A DNA stretch of 64,000 nt. It comes from Whalleya microplaca (lineage: Eukaryota; Ascomycota; Sordariomycetes; Xylariales; Xylariaceae). A program made the position numbers and the translations under genes. The stretch spans positions 806,001 to 870,000 of the forward strand of contig MU385716.1 of the NCBI GenBank assembly GCA_022497155.1, written 5' to 3'. The notes under the pieces are model-generated. The model was not told the origin of the DNA. It saw only the letters and a program-made list of their open reading frames with translations, and made no database searches. Below, piece by piece: positions 23,917-34,433 of the stretch; positions within the stretch are counted from its first letter, which is position 1; each line of letters begins with the position of its first letter.

Positions 23917-26627
23917 CTAACCCTCGGCGATGACCTCAGCCGACGGGTCCCTGCGGATATCCAGCTCCAGCAGCTCGGGCGTGTTCTCGATCGAGAGGCC
24001 CTTCTCGTTGGCGAGATGCAGCAGACAGATGAAGCAGAAGCTCGTTGAGATGTCGTCCATGACCGACTTGGGGTAGACGGACTGCAGGTCGTTCATGACC
24101 TCGGTGAACTTGAGCGTCGTCTCCTTGGAGGACTTTTCCGCCGTGACCTCCGTCTCGGTCGGCGGAGTGGGAAGCCTTGAACGGCCATCGTTCTGCAATG
24201 TAAAGTTAGTATTTGTGAACGGGGATGTAGATGATAGTAGGGCAGAAGGTGGTTTTGGACATACCTCAGCGTCATCGAAGACATTCATGCCTTTCCATAG
24301 CTCCTCCTTCAATCGACGGACGTCGACCTTCTTAGCTACTCGAGCATATTGGACGTACTCGGGCCTTAACCGGCGAGTAGATGTGACTAGCTGTGTACCG
24401 AAACCACCCGTCGTCATGCCAGGGCCTAGCAATCCAGTGATGCCGATGTCTTCTGTGACAGGCACCTCGGCCCCTGGCGAGAAGTGATCCCTAGCGTCGG
24501 CAAATTCGAGATCGTCGTCATCGTCCAGCATGCCACCACCAGGCAGCGGCATCTCATCGTCGAAGAAGTTGGCGTCGTAGTCGCCCTGGGGCAAGACCGT
24601 CTCCTCCTCGGCATTCTGGAGGGGCTCCTTCTGCGCCCAGAAGGCCTCGTCCATTTCGCCTGCGGGCACGTTGTCCTGCTGCCCACCGTTTCCGAATAGC
24701 CCCCCCCTGTTGCCGAAGCGGTTGCGCCGGCTCATGCGAGCCTTAGGCTTGAGGAAGAGATTCAGGAGGTCCTTCGAATTGAAGTGTTTGTCGTCGGGAA
24801 GGAGATTCCTCGTTTTTGATTTCCAGTCTTTCTTCGGTAGAGAGATAGCAGAATTGCTCGATGCCTGCGTGAAGATCGTCTCAGCTAGCTTCGGGTCTAG
24901 AGGCGATGCGAAGTCGATCTGGAAAGGCTCCTTCTCCTTTCGCGGGCGAGTGGTAGTCTCGGGTTTATTGGCATCCTTGATCTTGCGTATCCTCCAGTGC
25001 TCCGGACCAGCCCAGTTCTTCTGAAGAGCTTGGTCAAAGTATCCTAGAATATCTTCGTGATGATCCACGGACTTAGCGCGGTTCATGGACACAACATAGT
25101 CGCCATTGTCATCTTCAATACCGTCGGCGCCATCGCCTCCAGCCATGCCATCATCAAGGCCGACATTATAAGGTCGCATCTGAGGTTCCAGCGCAGCTTC
25201 TCGTGCCCAGGCTTCACCTCCCTCACCGAATGCGACTTCAGGGATGTCAAAGCCTCCCATAGCGGTCATATCACCAAAGCCTGCAGGGTTATCGTCATCA
25301 ATGAACATGCCGGATTGATTACCAACACCGCCATGTCCCTCCTCATCCTCATCTTCATTGTCCTCTTCCGAAGCGCGCAAGAACGGAATGTCCAAAGAGC
25401 CTGATGGGTTACCGAGGTCAAAAGTCTTCAACGAAGGGCAGACGTCTTGCTCATCTAGTTGGCTCAAATCGGGAAAGAATTGCGCGCCAAGGGTGGCAAT
25501 ATCAATCTCGATATCTTCGTCCTCTTCTGGTTGCTCTTCCACCACGGTCGTTTCAGGCTCTTCTTCTGCCTCTTCATCCTCCTCCGCAATGGCATCCTCT
25601 CGCCTTCGGGGCTTAATCCCTTTAGTGGCAACTTCATTGGTATCATCACTACTATCAAACACGATGCGACCCTGGCCATCGATCATAAGGTGGTTCAGTA
25701 GAAGACCTTTAGCACCACCTTCATCAAAGTCGGCTGACGCCTTCTTGAACAGCGGGTCAACGGCAAACTCCAGTTCAAACTTTTTGAGCTGTAGCGAGGC
25801 AAATGATGGTGCGAGGGTTGCTTCCGAGGATCGTTGCTATAGAATATGATTAGAATATGGGTTGTCTGGCATCTTGGAAGCTGCTTTACCCTTTTCTTCG
25901 ACTTCTTCTTGATGACTTCGCCGTTCTCATCGACTTCTTCATCACTTTCCTCACCTTCCCCCTCGCCATCCTTGTCTTTCTTCTTAGAATTGCTGTCCGC
26001 CAGACCGCTTAATAGTTTGCCTGTCTCCGTAGCTACGCTATCAACTCTGCTGGTATAGATTTTGACGCAACCATCTAGGGTGCAACTGGCTCTCTGGAAA
26101 TTGACACCGTCTCCATCCTTCAACAGTGACATGTCATGGAAGTAATCGATCAGGGCGAAGTTCCACGAGTTGGTTGCATTAATCTTGTTATCGGTCGCCA
26201 TCTTCATCCACTCTTCAAAGTTGGCCAGGATAGGGACACGCTTCATGGGCGTCACCCCGCTACCGACCACGAACACTTCATCATCGTCATCCCCAGCGCG
26301 TCGCGGCGTTCGCGGGTTGGAGCGGGGAGACGCATTCTCGCCGTCCGCCAGCCTGATCGCGGCTTTCTTTGCAGGCGTTGCCGCGGCAGCCTGCAACTGG
26401 TTGATCTGTCTTTCGTGGAGCGCTTTTCTCGAATGTAGGCGACCCTTCCTCTCCTGAGCGTCGTCGTTAAGGGGAATCCTGTTGTCCGCAGTCAGCTTGG
26501 TTGCTATGGGGGCGGTCTGGCGGTAAATAGTGACTTACTTCAGAGGGGATTTGAATGGGGAGCCGGAAGAGCCAGAGGTGGTTCTCTTACCGGCGCTCGC
26601 GCGAGGGATCTGGGCTACACGAGGCAT
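23917..26627 (-). CDS. BRN1: Condensin complex kleisin subunit, Barren/CAP-H family
   Basis: Exons on the minus strand are 26627-26539, 26478-25890, 25836-24265 and 24192-23917, for 841 residues. The N-terminus is basic and Ser-rich and leads into the Barren signature block (VPILANFEEWMKMATDNKIN, then NFALIDYFHDMSLL). Acidic linkers follow, then the conserved segment FFDDEMPLPG and a C-terminal winged-helix region (YAR.AKKVDVRRLKEELWKGM). CAP-H is the kleisin that bridges the Smc2-Smc4 heads and recruits the HEAT subunits, and it is needed for mitotic chromosome compaction. Length and motif order match yeast Brn1 and S. pombe Cnd2. The third intron (24193-24264, 72 nt) has no stop and is a multiple of three, so its retention would add 24 residues. 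The gene is divergent from the exchanger gene. Confidence 0.95.
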
Positions 26628-27840
26628 TTTGATTGTCTTTAGGGTTTGTGGTCGTATGCAGGCCGAACTTTGTCGCGTTATAGGTATCGACAACTTCACT
26701 TTGCGCAAGTAAACAAATCGACGTGCGCTAGCCGCTTTCGCCACAGAATGGAGACTGAGGGGGAACCAGAAAGCAAAACAAGTGCAAGCCTACTTCTGTG
26801 CCACAGTAACGATGTGGCGCTTATCAGCTTATCATCAAGCGTTAATTATGGAAGAAGCGGGTACCAACTAGATGCTTATCACGTGATTTAAAATATATAA
26901 ATAGTTTAAATACAGTTAAAGGGAGCCACCTGGCTCGGCTATCTCTGCCAACTGTCGCTCTGGTATTACATAGCATTTTCGTAGTGTACCTGTCAGTCTG
27001 AGCTCCACTTGGCTTGGCTGCGTGGCTCCGCAGCTCCGGCTCTATGGCACGCCTGGCAGGATACATACTAGTACACGCAGTCCCCTGTCATGCAAACCCG
27101 CTCTCGGATATTTAACTGTAGTGACCATGTATACAAAATACGGTTGTATAGCGGACAGTCTTCTCCGGAGATCTTGTGTCAAATGTGTCAAATTTGAGTT
27201 ATTCCAAGATAAATGTGATTGCAATTGGGTTGACACATGTGCCGTTTTGGAAGGCGTTCGAACTAATCATCCTGGTCGCCACGTAAATAAAGTGAGGGCT
27301 CCAATGCCCAGAGATTCCCATCCGGGCATGCATCTGAATGCAATCGAATGCAATTTGACGTATACTCTCCCCAATTGGTACGGAGACTGTGGGGGATAAG
27401 CCTGTTTTAGTCCCACCTGCCCTGTCCACGTCGGCTTCTGATGCCAGTGAGGCAAGTAGCGGTAATGCGAGCCGGGTACATGATTCACTTGAATCGCTCC
27501 TCAACAACAGCTATTAGAAGTGCAATCATCCCATATCGAATACATACTTACGTAGGTATCAAACATCTACCAACTTAGCTTATACTTATTCACCTATACC
27601 TCCTCTACATAGACCTACAAATACACCTCTCCCTTTTTGCAAGCTGTCACATCCTAGCATCCGTATATTTAATTGGTATTGGTCTTTGTCCGCCAATATT
27701 GGCGCTTATAACTTCGGTGAAAACTTCTTTCAGATTCGTTGCATCTTATTATAGGGCCGGACTCGTCTCTAAACTTTGTCAACCCGACGGCTCGTGCCTT
27801 GCCATGGCGTTTTGACGCAGCTCGCTGGAGTTAAACCAAA
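26628..27840. promoter_or_regulatory. Divergent promoter region between condensin and cation-exchanger genes
   Basis: This 1.2 kb lies between two divergent start codons. An AT-rich TATATAAATA stretch occurs near 26893. No reading frame inside looks coding, and no specific operator could be named. Confidence 0.5.
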
Positions 27841-30811
27841 ATGCTCAGCGCCATATACGGGAAGAGGCAGAAGTTTAGCTCTCGACCATTTTACGCCACT
27901 GTGTTTGTCTTCACCTTGATCACCACCTATTGCGTCTTTGTTCGAGGACTGGTGACGCCGTTGGATCACCAACCAGATCTCTTCGCGCGGTCTGGCGAAG
28001 ACTGCCGCTTAGTCCACAATGCCGTAGACAAGTGCGCCTATGTGAAGCGCAATTGCCACGATGATGAGGCCGGCCTTCTCGACTACCTGACGTTCTACTA
28101 CTGCAATATTGGTCGTGCACAACCCGTTGCTTTCATCGTACTCGTCCTCTGGTTAGGACTGCTGTTCACTACCATCGGAATTGCCGCGAGTGACTTCTTC
28201 AGCGTCAACCTCAGCACCATCGCTACTATCCTTGGGTTGAGTGAGAGTCTCGCTGGTGTCACTTTCCTAGCCCTTGGAAATGGATCACCAGATGTCTTTA
28301 GCACTTTCGCCGCCATGGGCTCTAATAGTGGAAGTATGGCGGTAGGGGAGCTGATCGGTGCCGCAGGCTTCATCACCTCTGTCGTAGCCGGCTCTATGGC
28401 CCTGGTGCGCGAGTTCAAGGTCGGCACCAACACGTTTGTGAGAGACATCTTGTTTTTCGTGGCTGCTGTCAGCTTCGCCATGGGATTCTTAGCCGACGGG
28501 AATCTCCATCTATGGGAGTGCGGCGTCATGATTGGTTTCTACCTCTTCTACGTCATCGTTGTAGTTGGTTGGCATGCAATTGATAAGAGGAGAAGTGCTC
28601 GGCGAGACAAGGAGGCCCTGTCTCGTAGCCACTTCTATGCGACTGGAAGCAATCATAGCAGTGACGAGTTAGAGCCGTACAGAGATGAGCCGGACGACAA
28701 TGACACCACACCAGGAGAACGCCGTACCCCTGGACCCACAGACCTTGGGATGTTGGAGCGAGGTCCAAGAATCGAGGTTGATGCGGTTGACGGCAGCCAC
28801 GAGAGTCCTGACCACAATCAGCATGTAGCTGCGGAGATGGCAAGTAGCATGCGCGTGAATCGCCCACGCGGAAGAAGAAGCACTACCACAATCACACCCA
28901 TCCGGCCCAGCTTGGTTGGTGCGCTCGAGTTCAGGTCAATATTGTCGTCGTTACAACAAGAGGGCAACGTGCGCATGAGATCAATCCACCATAATCGCAG
29001 CTCTTCTATGGACCTACTCAACGGAGGTCGATATAGGAGAGTTGGGTCTACCGCTCATGGGGCACAAAGTACACTGTCGATCCACGGCTCTAAGGATTCC
29101 CCCGTCGTAATTAGGAGTCGGGCATTGTCCTCTGGTGCTGTTCCACATACTCTTGACGCCGATCTTGTACCTCGAGATTCCTCAGATGGTAGAGGTAGAC
29201 CCCTTAGCCCACACACGATAGGCGGTAAGTTGGCTCCTCCCCTGACTGATCAGCCAGGTGGCCATCCGGCCGAGGGCTCTGCCACGGAAGTTTCTCCTGG
29301 AGGTCCGAAACCAAAGTTGCATCGACTCCGCGTGCCCAGTCCTCATGGGAGTGAACGATCATCGTTATCATTATCGCCGTTTCCCGCATTCCCAGACTCA
29401 CCGCATGCAACCTCTCCAAATCAACAAACTCCTCATCTGATGCTTCCCTCTCCTGCGGTCGAAGAACATGCCGCTTTTCCCGTCTTTCCCGAACATGTGG
29501 ATTCAAAACCTGTCAGGTGGTGGCCTTACCAACTATTACCCCCACCGCAAGTCCTCTTCGGCACTTTGTTTCCGACATTACAAGGCTGGCGAAGCAAAGG
29601 GATTTGGGATAAACTTATTAGTATCATTTCTGTACCTAGCATCTTTTTGCTCGTAATCACATTACCTGTGGTGGAGAGCGAAGCAACAGATGACGACCCA
29701 GAAGACAGTATTGTAGACCAGCCCACTACCGGTCAGCCGAACAATACAGCAGCGCCAGTATCCTTCGAACCAAATGGATTTATCGAACCTGAGAATGAAT
29801 GGCAGCGATATAGGAGGAGAACTAGGTCTCGAGCTTCCAGTCGCAGTCAATCACCTACGTCCATCTCCATCAATGTTCCTAGCGAGGCGCAAGGATCGGT
29901 CACTAATCTGGCCGTACCGGTCCTCCCTTCAATAGACGTACAACCGTCCAAACCTGCTTCAGAACTTGGACAAGATGATTCCGTCATTACTGGTGATGAG
30001 GACCAGGGATGGAACCGTTGGCTATTGATTGTTCAGATCTTCACTGGTCCACTATTCTGTGTGTTCATCGTCTGGGCGAATATGGCGGAGGAGCTGGACC
30101 GGCCCGTCGGGGTCCTTGTGAAAGCTCTGCTGATTTCGCTTGTTTGCTCTCTGGTGCTACTCGGGATCTTGTTTTTAACCACATCGCCATTTCGACGGCC
30201 CAAGTACCATTTCATGTTCTGCTTCCTTGGTTTTATCATCTCTATAGCCTGGATATCGACAATTGCCGGCGAGGTCGTCGGGGTGTTGAAGGCATTCGGG
30301 GTGATATTGAATATCTCAGAAGCAATTCTGGGCCTCACCGTTTTTGCTGTTGGCAACTCGGTGGGAGATCTAGTCGCTGATGTAACTGTTGCGCGGCTTG
30401 GATATCCCGTGATGGCACTGTACGTTCTTACCATCCCCATCACATCGTCACACGTGGAACGTTCTGCTAACCTGCCACAGATCCGCCTGTTTTGGTGGTC
30501 CTTTGTTGAACATATTATTAGGCATCGGACTCGGCGGCGCCTATCAAACAATAAAGGCAGCAAACAAGAAGAAGGCGAAACATCCCGAGAGACCCTTACA
30601 TTACAAACCATACCACATACAGGTCAGCGGTACATTGATGGTCTCTGCGATCACGTTACTACTTACACTCATTATACTGCTCACTGTCGTTCCGATGAAC
30701 AAATGGGTGATGAGTAGGAAAATTGGCTGGGGTTTGATTGCGCTTTGGTCTATCAGCACAGCGGCCAACTTGGCTATCGAAATTACAGGAGCGTGGCAAG
30801 AAATAGCCTAG
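27841..30811 (+). CDS. Sodium/calcium exchanger family membrane protein (NCLX/YDL206W-like)
   Basis: Two exons, 27841-30419 and 30481-30811, give 969 residues; the 61-nt intron splits a Leu codon. A first membrane segment (about residues 17-38) is followed by a cysteine-containing lumenal stretch. The first alpha repeat reads GLSESLAGVTFLALGNGSPD. A roughly 400-residue Ser/Pro-rich cytosolic loop separates it from the second repeat, ISEAILGLTVFAVGNSVGD, whose exon-spanning continuation is GGPLLNILLGIGLGG. The Asn-Gly/Ser-x-x-Asp cores of both repeats, which bind the transported cations, are intact. The family exchanges Ca2+ for Na+, K+ or H+ across organelle membranes. Which membrane and which ion are used here cannot be read from the sequence. 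Confidence 0.92.
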
Positions 30812-31507
30812 GATTCTCATCAGATGAGGGTTCAGTTCGTATATATTATGTACAGTCCGACAACATTTCGATTATGACTCGATTATGACTAGAAGGAATT
30901 GATAATGTTCATTGTTACGCGTTAATGTTAGATACCCAATACACGATGCATTTTACTTTTTGGATTAGCCTTCTTTAAGACATGCGTGCCTCTTTCCCCC
31001 GTGGTGTACGGCATCGTCACCGTGGGACATGGCGATTCGCCTTGCCTCGTCAGCAGTGGTTCGCCTTTCAAGACGTCAGATGAGGCACTCCGTTCGTGTG
31101 TTGCGGCTCACTTGTGCGCGTAGACTTCACCAATTCGAGGCGTCCAGCCCGCCTTTCATCACCACGTTGGAACGTGGGATCCTATCATCATGTCACTCAA
31201 GGCAACGGGGATGAGACAGATAATGGTCAGGTCTTCGACCACGACATCTCGGGATAAATGATAGGCCACGCAATGCTATCGCACAAGGGTCACATGGGCG
31301 AGTACAGAGTCAGGGGCAATACGTCGAGGACTTCCATCATAAAAGGGAGGCTCTTCTTCCCCGTCTGGAGAAATGGATTCGTAGCCCCTCACCCGCACAG
31401 CTTGTCTCATCTCATCACATTGCAAGTTTCTCCCAACTCAAACGTACTCTATCCCCATTTCCATCTACCACCACCTACCAAACAACCCAAACCAACCCAA
31501 AGCAAAG
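30812..31507. other. Intergenic region and leader of the LEA-like gene
   Basis: It holds the exchanger 3' UTR and then the promoter of the next gene. The last 80 bases are rich in C and A (ACCACCTACC, AACCCAAACC), typical of leaders of highly expressed fungal genes. No reading frame is convincing. Confidence 0.5.
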
Positions 31508-31909
31508 ATGGCCTTCTCCAACATCGTCAAGGACACCGACGCCGCCCAGCAGCAGGGCAAGGCCGACTCCAAGCACGCCACGGACCCCAAGGCCGTGGGC
31601 ACCAAGGGCGCCGTCAAGGCCGCCGTCGAGGACATCAAGGGCCAGGGCCAGCAGGGCCAGAACCAGCCCAGCGAGGCGCAGGACGCCGCGCTCAAGGGCG
31701 ACGAGGGCTGGCGCCAGGGCGACAAGGAGGGCGTGTACCATGTGCAGGGCGGCGGCGACAAGACCGGCGAGGTCTACTCCGAGGACAAGAAGGACGGTGA
31801 GCGATTAACACTACCACCCGCATACGGGTTCCCCCCCTCCCCCACCCCTTCCTGGCGTGACGAGACTGATGATGTTGTTTGGTGTGTGATAGGATCAACG
31901 AGGGTCTAG
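31508..31909 (+). CDS. Small hydrophilic LEA-like protein
   Basis: Exon 1 is 31508-31796 and exon 2 is 31893-31909, giving about 101 residues. The sequence is almost free of hydrophobic residues apart from its first six (MAFSNI) and is rich in Gly, Lys, Asp, Ala and Gln, with repeated KG and GQ steps. That is the composition of hydrophilins and LEA-type stress proteins. Third codon positions are nearly all G or C, a sign of high expression, and a CA-rich leader precedes the ATG. The 96-nt intron has no stop and is a multiple of three, so an unspliced 133-residue form is also possible, and the 3' splice site is the least certain part. No named family was recognised, so the stress role is an inference from composition. 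Confidence 0.65.
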   Translation: MAFSNIVKDTDAAQQQGKADSKHATDPKAVGTKGAVKAAVEDIKGQGQQGQNQPSEAQDAALKGDEGWRQGDKEGVYHVQGGGDKTGEVYSEDKKDGERLTLPPAYGFPPSPTPSWRDETDDVVWCVIGSTRV

Positions 31910-31965
31910 ATGGACTGCTGATGCGGTGGATTGGGCGGTGGTGATGATGGGTATGGTGTGAGGAG

Positions 31966-31986
31966 ACACACACACACACACACACA
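31966..31986. repeat. (AC)n microsatellite
   Basis: About ten uninterrupted AC units, in the 3' UTR or just beyond the LEA-like gene. Confidence 0.9.
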
Positions 31987-32808
31987 GTCACTACTCAACG
32001 GGCTTCTTCGCCGAGGGCTCTCATGTCATGATAAAGGGGGCCAGCTACGTGCCTGAGTGAGTTCTGGAGGAAGATCTCGGCGATACATGTACCAAATTGA
32101 TATTCTGTAGCTGGAGGCAAGCTGAGGTCTGCCACAGCGCCCTTTCGTTCGCTTCTGAGCCGAGCTCTCTTCTTTTGTCTGGGGGGATGGATGGGTAAGA
32201 TTTAGTTAGAGCAGTATACCAATGTCAGGACCAAGTATACTCTTAGCGTTGAAGACCAACATTGCAAGTGAGCTTTTCATATTAGCTAACTGGTCGGTAT
32301 GTGAACACGTGAATCGATGTAAGAACTCAAATTTCACATAATATTGCCAGCATCTCCCTCTATAATAATCATTCAATTTCTGAAGTCTGAACAGTCTATC
32401 GTATGATTCACTTATTCCTACTCGGTAATATCTAAACATTGTTTAAGATGAAGTTCCTTTGTATTAGTGATGAAATGAGTATCTATATCCGATAGGTATC
32501 ATCTATTCTGATGAAACTCTACAAATCTCTCATTTTCTACATCTAATGGCTTCATGAAATGACACTGATCTCTGATACGAGCACGTTTCGTACACGATTG
32601 GTACTTAAAATTGAACGCGCAAGCGATACGAAGTCGTGTGTGAACGACTTACATGTAGTGGTTGTAAGGTATTCGAGTTGATTGGCAGCGGTAGTTAGTA
32701 CCCCTCAGCCCCTCCATCCGGGGTCTCCATCGCCCGTCAATTGATGAAAAGGCGGCGAGCAGCAACCGCCCACCTCATCAACACCGACACTTTCCGCTCA
32801 GCTGAGCC

Positions 32809-32828
32809 GTTCGTTCGTTCGTTCGTTC
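32809..32828. repeat. (GTTC)5 microsatellite in the phosphomannomutase leader
   Basis: Five perfect GTTC units end 72 bp before the start codon, so they are probably transcribed or at the core promoter. Confidence 0.85.
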
Positions 32829-32900
32829 GCCCGCTTCCTTATACACCCACACCTCTCCTCTCGAGGATATCTCCATAGCACCACCACCACCTTCGCCAGC

Positions 32901-33829
32901 ATGGCCGCCTCCGCGCCCCCGTATCCTCCCCTCGAGGACCGCCCGATCAAGAACACGATCTGCCTCTTCGACGTGGACGGCACCCTAACCCCGGCGCGCC
33001 TGCACGCCTCGCCCGAGATCCTCGCGACCCTGCAGGCGCTGCGCCAGAAGGTCGCGATCGGGTTCGTGGGCGGCTCGGACCTGGTGAAGCAGCAGGAGCA
33101 GCTGGGCACGGGCGAGCGCGCCGTGACCTCCATGTTCGACTTCAGCTTCAGCGAGAACGGCCTGACCGCCTACAAGCTGGGCCAGCAGCTGCCGTCCAAC
33201 AGCTTCATCGCCTGGCTGGGCGAGGACGCCTACAAGGGCATGGTCAACTGGATCCTGCACTACGTCGCCGACCTCGACATCCCCGTCAAGCGGGGCACCT
33301 TCGTCGAGTTCCGCAACGGTATGGTCAATGTCTCGCCCATCGGGCGCAATGCTTCTACGAAGGAGAGGCAGGAGTTCGAGGATTACGATAAGGTGCATAA
33401 GGTCCGCGAGATCATGGTGGGGAAGCTGAGGGAGAAGTTTGGACACTTGGGGTTGACGTGAGTCCTTTTCTACACCTATACCTGCACATACTCTTTTCGC
33501 CCGCTCCCTTCCCTTGCGCATGAAGCGAAAAGGGATGATGAATAGTAGCTGACTTACTATGTGTGTGCACGCACAGCTTCGCGATCGGCGGCCAGATCTC
33601 CTTCGACGTCTTCCCCAACGGCTGGGACAAGACCTACTGCCTGAAGCACCTGGAGGACGAGGCCGAGAAGCCCGGCGGCATCGCCTACACCACCATCCAC
33701 TTCTTCGGCGACAAGACCTACGAGGGCGGCAACGACTGGGAGATCTACAGCGACCCGCGGACCGTCGGCCACTCCGTCACCGGCCCCGAGGATACCCTGA
33801 AGCAGCTGAAGGAGCTGTTTGGCGTTTAA
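32901..33829 (+). CDS. sec53: Phosphomannomutase
   Basis: Exons 32901-33457 and 33577-33829 give 269 residues, the normal size of eukaryotic PMM. The enzyme converts mannose-6-phosphate to mannose-1-phosphate in the cytosol, feeding GDP-mannose for N- and O-glycosylation, GPI anchors and cell-wall mannan. The haloacid-dehalogenase motif FDVDGTLT (Asp24 nucleophile and Asp26 acid/base) is intact. The cap-domain pattern [15 protein letters not shown], which binds the phosphosugar, and the late motif [16 protein letters not shown], which includes the Mg2+-binding aspartate, are also present. Codons are strongly GC-ending, as expected for a highly expressed housekeeping gene. The single 119-nt intron sits just before [13 protein letters not shown]. 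Confidence 0.97.
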
Positions 33830-34433
33830 AACGACGATCTTAACTTCCAAGAGGGGAAGAAAGAAAAATGACGATGGACGATAGATATCCCGGAACAGAA
33901 AAACTGCTAGAGATAGAGAATCCATGTGTTCGACTTGTTAGAGAGAACGACTATAGTCATGTCCATGTCTGTCCGCAGATACTTGACCAAAAGAATAAAG
34001 AAGACGTTTTTACACAATCTTCATAAGCTCTTTCTCATAAGTGATAACTTATATGCTTACGCGCAGCACTTCACATCGTATATTCATATAATCTCATACT
34101 TTCCAAATCATGTTCATGTTCCAAATGCTTCCTATAGAAAATGTGGTATATCTCAGAATGATCAATGAGAGGGGGTAAAAAAGCTGCTCTACTTTCATGA
34201 GTTCAGTTCATCATCCAAAACATAAGTATTCAACAAGAATCTTAAGCCCCACGATTCATCCACCTGCCCTGCCTTGCTTTCATTTCATTGAATCATCATC
34301 TTAGCGTAATGCAGGCAGGCCCCTTCTGTCTCTCTGAAACCAAAATATCCAGTCGCGAAGATATATATACCAACCCGTTCACTAACCATGCCCCCTTTCG
34401 CATTTGATTTCACTCTCATATAATCTCTCTCAT
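33830..34433. other. Convergent 3' region between phosphomannomutase and the PhoD-like gene
   Basis: Two genes end towards each other here. The DNA is AT-rich with several AATAAA-like words. No gene was seen. Confidence 0.55.

Larger units (their letters stand above)
31910..32900. other. Intergenic region upstream of phosphomannomutase
   Basis: It contains an AC dinucleotide run (31966-31986), an AT-rich middle and, just before the next gene, five GTTC units (32809-32828). No coding potential was seen. Confidence 0.55.

Noticed and set aside
31258..31800. 180-codon plus-strand frame overlapping the LEA-like gene
   Set aside because: The Gln/Gly/Arg-rich reading is a frame-shifted version of the GC-biased LEA-like coding sequence, which has the better start and codon bias.
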